This document shows, piece by piece, positions 56,930-64,000 of a stretch of DNA of 64,000 bases. Numbering within the stretch: position 1 is the stretch's first letter; the number at the start of each line of letters is the position of its first letter. Under the pieces are notes generated by a model that was not told the origin of the DNA, searched no databases, and saw only the letters and a program-made list of their open reading frames with translations. The position numbers and the translations under genes were made by a program. Source of the stretch: Pyxicephalus adspersus (taxonomy: Eukaryota > Chordata > Amphibia > Anura > Pyxicephalidae); NCBI RefSeq assembly GCF_032062135.1, contig NC_092858.1:163901655-163965654 (forward strand), given 5' to 3'.

Positions 56930-57025
56930 GGGACATTAGATTGTGGGCCCCTTTAAGGGACAGCTAGTGACATATGGGGTTTGTACAGCGCTGTGTAATA
57001 TGTCCACGCTATATAAATACTGATT
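56930..57025 (+). mobile_element. LINE 3' tail fragment
   Basis: Contains 'ttgtacagcgctgtgtaata' and 'tccacgctatataaatactg', the shared tail module. Confidence 0.55.
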
Positions 57026-58147
57026 CAGGGTCTCATTGAAATATATCATGTAACTCAGTTATACTCCACACAGTTCCACCACAATATACCAATTGCTTCA
57101 GGGTATGGGAGAGCAAGTGAAATGATAGGCTTTGAGGAAACCTTAAAAAAAAATAAAATAAATAAAAGATTCCCTGAATAGGGAACATAATTAATCGCTC
57201 ATCATGTTAAAACGAATGTACAGTGTCACTGAATGATTTTGCCATCAGGTTATCTATAAACCAGTGATACATATTACACAAATTTGATTCAAGTTTCATT
57301 TCCATACTATTTAAAGAGCTTTACCAAACCATTGTTGCAAATAGGTTATCAAGAGTGAAAAATACCCACCCGGGATATTATGTTTTGTCCACTAGCAACG
57401 GATCATAAAATAAATTACTACCAAAAGAATTATGAAAAAATATTTATGATGTCTGTTGCTCACCTGCATGGCATTAATACATACTTGGCTAGAGTCTTTG
57501 CCTAGTTTGTATGACCATAATATAGCTATGACAAAACTAGTTATGGATTCCGCAACACTATTTGTGCTTGCCCTCATCATGCTACTGAAGATTGGTCAAC
57601 AGGTCTTCATTTCTAGACCAATGGCATGATACATTAACCTGGACCACATCCGGTACTGTAAATCAGAATGTGCTAGAAAACCCGTCATATAACTCCCATG
57701 GAAACAGTTATAAAGTAAACTCAAGAAAAGTGGTCAGGGCCTTAGTTGGCCAGTGCTTAAAAGTCATGTCAGTAGATGAGATGATGTACAGCAGTTCTAT
57801 GAGTTCTATACACCTACAGACACTATAAACAAACCTAATAACCCATTGTTCTCCCCAGAATTCTTCAGCCAGGTAGGGGGAAGCCTACTGGGGTGCCAAA
57901 AATTGGGCGGGACAACAGACAAGTTTGGTATTCCCAGTTTTCTAGTAACCCTATAATTGTGTACGCCACCCTCTGTGCGTGTCCCATTTTGTAATTCAAC
58001 TTTGTATTATGCCAACTGTTTAGTGCCCCGTATGGTGATACAACTTTCCAGTGCCAAGTTTTTGAATAGATTGTAATCATTTGTAGTAGCTGCAGTAAAA
58101 TAAATTAGGCTTATTTTACTAACACTGTGGCATTTATTGCTCTGGAG

Positions 58148-58480
58148 CAGTGGTCGCCAACCTTTTAGATGTCACGGACTACTAATTTCACGGACCCTTC
58201 ATGTGCAGGGAGCTGTGTGCCACTTAAAGGGAAAGAAACTTTCCCCAAAATGACATCATTATGCCGGAACCCGCCCACTCAGACCTACGATGGGAGAGTG
58301 GGCGGGTTGCGTCCAGAGAAACCCCCCCCCACTGCCAGAGCCTGCAATCCATACAGGAGACATGGTCCCCTGGTCGTTGTGCCCCCTCATCAGGGTCCTT
58401 CTTCTGACCCCATTGGGGAGTGCACCAGACAGAGCCGCAGACCAAGGGTATGCGGTTGGCATGATATTGTTACTAATCTG
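58148..58480. mobile_element. hAT-like element, right end unresolved
   Basis: Begins 'cagtggtcgccaacctttta'. The interior ('tgacatcattatgccggaac', 'ccagagcctgcaatcc', 'gggtccttcttctgacccc') is homologous, in opposite orientation, to 10109-10453. No convincing right terminus or target duplication was found. Confidence 0.6.
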
Positions 58481-59090
58481 AACTTTAGCTCTGTAATCAC
58501 ACTTTCAGCATAATGACAAATGCTGCCAAGCTCCATGTAAAATTTAAAAAAAAGCTTTCAAAAAGCTGGCACCATTATTTTGGCTTGCAGGGAATCCACA
58601 AACAGCATCCGATTCTCTTGGAGCTGGCTGCCAACTTCCACTGACCGTTCTCCCTGCACAAAGGGTCATTTCAGACTTGTGGTGAACTGCAGAACTCTGC
58701 TGCAGGCACAAACACTATTTGTGTGGTTCCAGAAAGCCATGTTTTCCTCCTCTGGAGGAATAACTACATCACAGCTGCAAACACGTTTACCTGTAAGACC
58801 TGCAGCTCTCCAAGGTGCACATCAGCAGTTTGTGTCAAGATGCAGCTAACAGAACTGCAAGTATGGAAGAGACCAAAAGCCATCCTCAATGATTGTCAGA
58901 TGACAGCTGGGTGACCAATGAAGTGTTAGGCAGTGTGCCTGGAGAGAACACCATAAGCAATACTAAAATAAAGCCAATGGTATTTTCTAACTACATTTGC
59001 TTTACCTATTCTCAAAATCTGTGCTCTGTAACTTCGGAAGAAGCCTAATTCTGCCGTCATGTGACGCATAGCATCTTTTGCTCCCTCTTT

Positions 59091-59398
59091 AGCTACGTAC
59101 ACACGTCAAATTTTTCTTGCACGATAATCGGCTCAGGGCGGATATCGGGCGAGAATTTGGCGTGTGTACAGCCTGCGTCTTTCATCATCCGTGGATCCAC
59201 GGATGATGAACGACGAACGATTCCAATGCAAGGGAAGGGGGAGAGCGTGCCGCTCCGTCTCTTTCCCCCTTCCCTCTCCATCGAGCAGAACTGGTGCTGT
59301 ATGTACAGTACTCATTCATGCATAGTGCGGTTCTTATGGTTGAAAAGCATTGTGAAGGATCCTTTCCAACGACAAGAATTGCACGTGTGTACGTGGCT
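59091..59398. mobile_element. Palindromic MITE (about 308 bp)
   Basis: Inverted ends agctacgtacacacgt (59091-59106) and agccacgtacacacgt, reading inward from 59398, differ at one of 16 positions. The flanks can be read as a 4-bp ttta duplication. An internal perfect 30-bp palindrome lies at 59181-59210. CpG-rich compared with its surroundings. The superfamily is not certain. Confidence 0.75.
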
Positions 59399-59762
59399 TT
59401 AGAAAGGGACAAGTATTTTACTCAACATTGGAATTGATGGCAGAAAAGCTGACTACAGAGATATAGGCAGAGCAGCCCAGGGACACAAACAGACCACATC
59501 AGCACAGATCTGCTTCTCTGTCGTAGCCAGAATGCAAAGGAAACCAGAGGAAGAGCCAGGAACAATGGATGTTTTGGAATAAATAGAGACACAATAAAAT
59601 GGCAAAATATTACACAGCGTGAAGAAAATAGACAAAGTACATTTTCAGGTTCACATATACATAGAATCTGAGGCTTTTTCTGCTGATATTTCTCCTTCCC
59701 TTGTTTCTACTTTTCACATTAATCAACATGCTAATAAAAATTGTAAAACCTGTAAAAAAAAA

Positions 59763-59990
59763 ATGTGCATACGCAGTGGAATCGGCAAGTTTTTTTTCCC
59801 CATCCTATGTCATCCGATCTCGTGCCTGGGTTGGGTAACGTAGGATGAAGAAGCGACGAAGATGGTGGTGCCCGGAGCGCCAGCTCTGGGACAACGTGGG
59901 ACCCGATGCAAGTAACCCCCCTGGATGGATTGGACTGTCCTACAGGATTAAAAGCAAAATTTTTTTTCCCGCAGTTTTCACTTTAGTTTC
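59763..59990. repeat. GC-rich interspersed repeat, copy 2 (partial)
   Basis: Shares 'gaagatggtggtgcccggag', 'gggacccgatgcaag' and 'ggatggattggactgtccta' with copy 1 at 1045-1505. Confidence 0.6.
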
Positions 59991-60565
59991 TCTTTATTGG
60001 CATTTAGATAATTCATCTACCCTTGGAACGTGCAAGGACGTTGTGTTGCATGATAGTCGTGTACATATTTAGGTGCTTCCTAGTGCAGAGCACATGTGAC
60101 AAAGAAGCGTGCATTTAGCCTTTTGAAAGTGGACGATTTTTTTTTCTGTTCAAATCACATGTTTTAGACAACTGATGCTTCCCCTGATCAGAAGCCACGC
60201 CGATTAAGAAGAGATACATTCTGTATTAGCTGACTACTTCCATCAGGTTTTAGACAGCTCTAAATTTGGAAAGGTTTAAAGCCGAACAGTCATGGATTAA
60301 AGACCATCTAAATCCATAAATGATCAAAGCAAATTTGCAAACTTTCAAATCAAGTTTATTTCTGTAAATTAGAAATATTCCCTTAGAAGCTGAACTTTAC
60401 AAACTCAAAAACCCATTTGTGTAGATGTGGCTGTCTGTATCTGTGCAGCTTTACATAATGCATGCATTCGGGAAAATGTAGCCTAGCATCTACTGTTTCT
60501 GCTTTTGGGTATCACAATCGTCACATTGCTTTCTGACTAAGTACATAGGAAAAAAAGTGAAAAGC

Positions 60566-61015
60566 TTTAAAGCGTACCTAAACTCAGAATTTTCACTTTA
60601 CATAAAAGGCTACAGAACCCTTTCATGTAAAGTAAAAATTGCGTCTTTTTTTTTTTTTTTTTTTTTAAGAGGTCGAGAGTGAATTGGAACGCAAAGCGTC
60701 CCAGGATACCTACGTCAGGCATCCCGGGAGGCTCTTGGGCACTCCTTCTGCACATGACCGAGTATCTCGGGCATGCGCAGAAGAGGTCGAGAGTGAATTG
60801 GAACGCAAAGCGTCCCAGGATACCTACGTCAGGCATCCCGGGAGGCTCCTGGGCACTCCTTCTGCACATGACCGAGTATCTCGGGCATGCGCAGAAGGAG
60901 CCTTTTTTGCTCAAAGTATAATGAAGAACCCGGAAGAGAAGAAGATGGCGGTACCCCCGGAGACTGGACTGCCCTGCAGGATTGAAGGTGTGTTTTTGTT
61001 TTGTTTTTTGAGTAT
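60566..61015. repeat. GC-rich interspersed repeat, copy 3, with internal duplication
   Basis: Begins at TTAA 60567-60570 with 'aaagcgtacctaaactcag' and ends near 'gagtatagttcctcctct'. A 114-bp segment starting at 60667 is repeated almost identically from 60781, so open frames on both strands carry a duplicated 38-residue block. These frames are not genes. Confidence 0.75.
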
Positions 61016-63139
61016 AGTTCCTCCTCTAAGTGTCAAAAAAATGGTCTCTGAACTGTTTGATTGCTTTTAAATGTCAACAATAAAATATTACATACTTGGT
61101 GATCCTGCAAAGACTTCCTAATACCTGGTAGCAACAATCCTGGTTGTGAGGCTCTCTTAATGGTATGCAATTCAAACAAACAAACCAAAAAAATCTTGCC
61201 TGGGAATACACCACAGCAAGGTCCCCCAACATGCTGTGGCTTAGGACCCACCCAGACCTATTCAAAACAGAGAAGTAGCAGCCAAGGTCACCTGACATAC
61301 CACATTTCTCCCAACATCTTGCTATAAATGCAGGACTAGCAATTGTTTATTGTACAGAGCACAGTGAAGGTCCACCTGCTCTGAAGAACAGCACTTGCTG
61401 GCTGGAATTAGGTAAATTCATCATCTTGTTTGATATCCCCTAGGCACAACGAGTAGTTAACCATTGCAGCAAGAAGGAAGATGTTTTTCTCAGTTTAGAT
61501 TTCCTTATTGCATGCAACTTAAACCTGCAGGGGGTTATAGAGCTGTGATATGCAATTCAAGCATGTAGAAATTATTTTAATTATACATACACAAACATAA
61601 ACCCTCAAGCAAGTTGCAGATAGTTTCTTTAGTTTAGAAACATTTGTTGCTTAACATTAGAAGACAATCAGCCTTCCATGTTTCTGCTAGGATGTGAGAA
61701 AAACTTCTGCTTGCTCAGAACACAAACGCTGCAATGTGCATGATGTGGGAAAACGTTCACTTTAAGGTTAACCTGCATTTAAAAAAAAAAACTTGTACCA
61801 AAGCAATACGTATGCAGTCATTGCCGATTTCACCTACTGAAAAAAAAAAAACGTCCAAAGGATTTTTTTTTATACATCACAAACCTAAAATAAGCATGCA
61901 AATCTGGGATTGTGAGTTTACTTTGCATTTCTAGAAATAAAATTTATGTTCATAACACATATCCAGTGTGCATTTTATTAAACTTTTTTTGCAAAATATT
62001 ATAATAGAGATATTGAGAGGAGAAATCAGTCATGTATCTCTTTGATAATGCTAAAACAACCTGATCCCCAGTCAGGGTTGCCTTGGGTTCTTGCGCTGCA
62101 CTCTTACACTGACTTTCAGTGCAGTAGTAACTAGAAAAGTAAAAGGGAAAAAAAAAAAAAAGCACAGTCCTGTTTTTTTTCCCCATATATTTCACAAACT
62201 TGTTTTTTTCTTTTTTACATACAGCATATACATAATTCATTAAAAATTGTGGTTTCATGTACATGAATGGTTTTGTGGTCATATCTCAAATTACACAATG
62301 CCCTTTGAACACCTAATGCACACAACGTTATGTCAGCAAAGCTAAGAATGAATAAAAGTGTGCATTCACTGATTCACCCAATATGATGTACTGTATTTTG
62401 CCAGGTTAACAGCTATACCTTTACAATAACTATGGCACTTTTCAGGCTTTTTTTTTTCAACACAACACAAATAACATTTGTTTACGCAACATCTAGCAGC
62501 TTCAGAGAAATGTTTTTTTGAAAATCTATTCACGTGGGATAATTGCACTTTGCTCATATTAGGCAAGCTTGGTAAGGTTCAATGAACTCTACATAGCAAG
62601 TGCACCCGTCAGTGCCGATGGATTCTAGGAACTTTAAAGCAAACGGCACTCTGACCTCCCATTCAAATGGCGTCTTGTAAGCAGCTGCACAGCGGACTTC
62701 AGGAGCAGCCATGTATACAATGCAAAGTACAGTCAGCTGCGACTACGGCCTGGCCAGGCTCAAAGATATACACACATTCTGCTTTTTGTGCGGCCATATG
62801 ACTTTTCTATAAAGGCTCCTTTGGAGGAGATTGCTGAGTGCTGGCTTTAATGAAAAGGAAGTTAGCGTGTAAAAGAGAAGCAGATAAACTGTTTCCACAC
62901 AACAAACAGAATACATTGTAAATACTGCTGGATCTAATGTAGCAGAGGAAGATCAGCTCTGCAGCAGAATGCTACACATATTTATCTTTATTTCAAGACT
63001 GGCTGATTTAAACAAGTATCATACAACAAGGAAGGCCTGATATTTGTAAATTGGTATCTATGCCACCAATAAAAAAAACAGTCTTACTATAAAGAACACG
63101 GGCACAGACATATTGATAGAAGGAAAGAGGACCTGTAAT

Positions 63140-63560
63140 ATTTACTCCATCTGACCTGATAGAAAAATACTCCCCCAGCCGCTCTCTTCCTCACTCATAA
63201 CCTCATCACACGCACGGATACAAGACTTCTCTAGAGCTGCCCCGACTCTCTGGAATGGTCTTCCCCGTCCTATTCGGCTTGCTCCTACTTTCTGCTCATT
63301 TAAAAGAACACTCAAAACCCATTTTTTCAAACTCACCTACGCATCTTCTGTCTTTTCAAACCATCACTACTTCCCACCATTACATATCTCCCCTCCTATT
63401 GTGTGATACTTCCCCACCTCCTAGATTGTAAGCTCTTCTGGCCAGGGTCCTCTCCTCAGCCTGTGTCACTGTCTGTATCTGTCTGTCATATACAACCCCT
63501 ATTTAATGTACAGCGCTGCATAATATAATCGCGCTATATAAATCCTGTTTATTAATAACA
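63140..63560 (+). mobile_element. LINE 3' fragment (L2/CR1-like)
   Basis: Contains 'ctgatagaaaaatactcccc', 'gccccgactctctggaatgg', 'cctattcggcttgctcctac' and the tail 'tacagcgctgcataatataa' then 'gctatataaatcctgtttat'. This is the best preserved copy of the module at 7195-7632. Confidence 0.7.
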
Positions 63561-63727
63561 ATAAAGATAACATTTTATTGTACTGCAGCTTACAACTCCC
63601 TAAATGTCAATGTGTGCTGGCTTAGTTCGTTTTTTAAGCCTTTTTTACCCTAAATGTCATCCGCTGATCCTGCCAAGAAGACATTTCTAGACCTAGGTGA
63701 CAAATACCCAATGTGGTACATCAATAC

Positions 63728-63825
63728 TCCTAGATTGTAAGCTCTTCGGGCAGGGTCCTCTCCGCCTGTGTCTTTCATTTACAACCCCTATTTATTGTAC
63801 AGCATTGGGTAATATGTAGGCACTA
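63728..63825 (+). mobile_element. LINE 3' tail, interrupted by a MITE
   Basis: 'tagattgtaagctcttcggg', 'cctatttattgtacagcatt' and 'gggtaatatgtaggcacta' form the tail module. It is broken at 63826 by a MITE and resumes as 'cgctaaat' at 63993. Confidence 0.65.
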
Positions 63826-63992
63826 CAGTGCTCTCCTCAGCCCCTTTTGGCTGGGTGCACCACCCAGCACATTTCAGTAGCCACCCAGATGTTTTTGGGT
63901 GGATACTGAACAGTTGGGTCACAGTTCAGGGGCTGCCACCCGCCAAAGATTTCTTCCCACCCAGCCTAAATAAATTTCTGGGTTGAGCATTG
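63826..63992. mobile_element. 167-bp MITE nested in a LINE tail
   Basis: Begins 'cagtgctctcctcagcccc' and, reading inward from the right, 'caatgctcaacccagaaatt'. It is homologous end to end with 22771-22933. A fragment of the same family may lie at 57853-57910. Confidence 0.75.
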
Positions 63993-64000
63993 CGCTAAAT

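Larger units (their letters stand above)
56144..64000 (-). other. SCAF4: SCAF4 first intron, partial
   Basis: Sequence upstream of the first visible SCAF4 exon. It holds a TTAA-ended MITE (56309-56628), LINE tails, a hAT-like repeat (58148-58480), a palindromic MITE (59091-59398), two copies of the GC-rich repeat (59763-59990 and 60566-61015), a LINE 3' fragment (63140-63560) and a 167-bp MITE (63826-63992). Unrecognised stretches are 57030-57840, 58490-59080, 61020-63130. No promoter or start exon was found. Confidence 0.65.

Noticed and set aside
58148..58757. A ctctggag octamer at 58140-58147 and 58750-58757 as a hAT target duplication
   Set aside because: The sequence before the second copy does not resemble the expected inverted terminus, so the match is probably chance.
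60567..61070. 115-128-codon frames on both strands with duplicated 38-residue blocks
   Set aside because: They are explained by the 114-bp duplication inside an interspersed repeat found elsewhere in the window.

Overview
The window is vertebrate nuclear DNA, most likely from an anuran amphibian. The evidence is two intron-rich genes whose products resemble frog orthologues, plus dense interspersed repeats: hAT-like and Tc1-like MITEs, LINE 3' ends, AT and GT microsatellites and A- or T-rich tails. Nothing prokaryotic is present, so most open frames here are chance or repeat-derived.

Layout. Positions 1-8670 are intergenic: a hAT end, an unclassified GC-rich repeat, a degenerate tandem array, nested hAT-like elements, a LINE 3' fragment and a 31-bp minisatellite. 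A TATA-containing promoter (about 8675-8870) then drives SOD1 on the + strand, with five coding exons between 8897 and 15250. SOD1 encodes a complete 150-residue Cu/Zn superoxide dismutase, and its first intron starts with GC instead of GT. The SOD1 poly(A) signal (15380) and the SCAF4 poly(A) signal (17925, minus strand) face each other across about 2.5 kb. This is the same tail-to-tail arrangement as in mammals.

From 17905 to the right edge the window is SCAF4 on the minus strand, an RNA polymerase II CTD-binding anti-termination factor. Seventeen coding exons are readable: the CTD-interacting domain at 54294-56143, Gln/Pro-rich linkers at 50967-53226, the RRM at 48904-49780, and a large Pro/Gly/Arg-rich last exon at 18256-19553. 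The first exon, which carries the start codon, lies beyond 64000. The last intron is about 26 kb and holds only repeats and unrecognised sequence, including a dead Tc1 transposon and a 314-bp Tc1-type MITE.

Most notable: two internal SCAF4 exons expected from the mammalian gene cannot be found. These are the RS-rich exon before the RRM and the polyproline exon after it. The flanking exon phases do not match without them, so either the sequence is incomplete or the locus is altered. The last exon also carries a tandem array of about 7-residue units (RPGFxPD/E) where the mammalian protein has a Gln/Pro-rich stretch. I found no sign of a wholly new gene system. The interest lies in splice architecture, the SCAF4 gaps and repeat expansion, and well-delimited transposon insertions.
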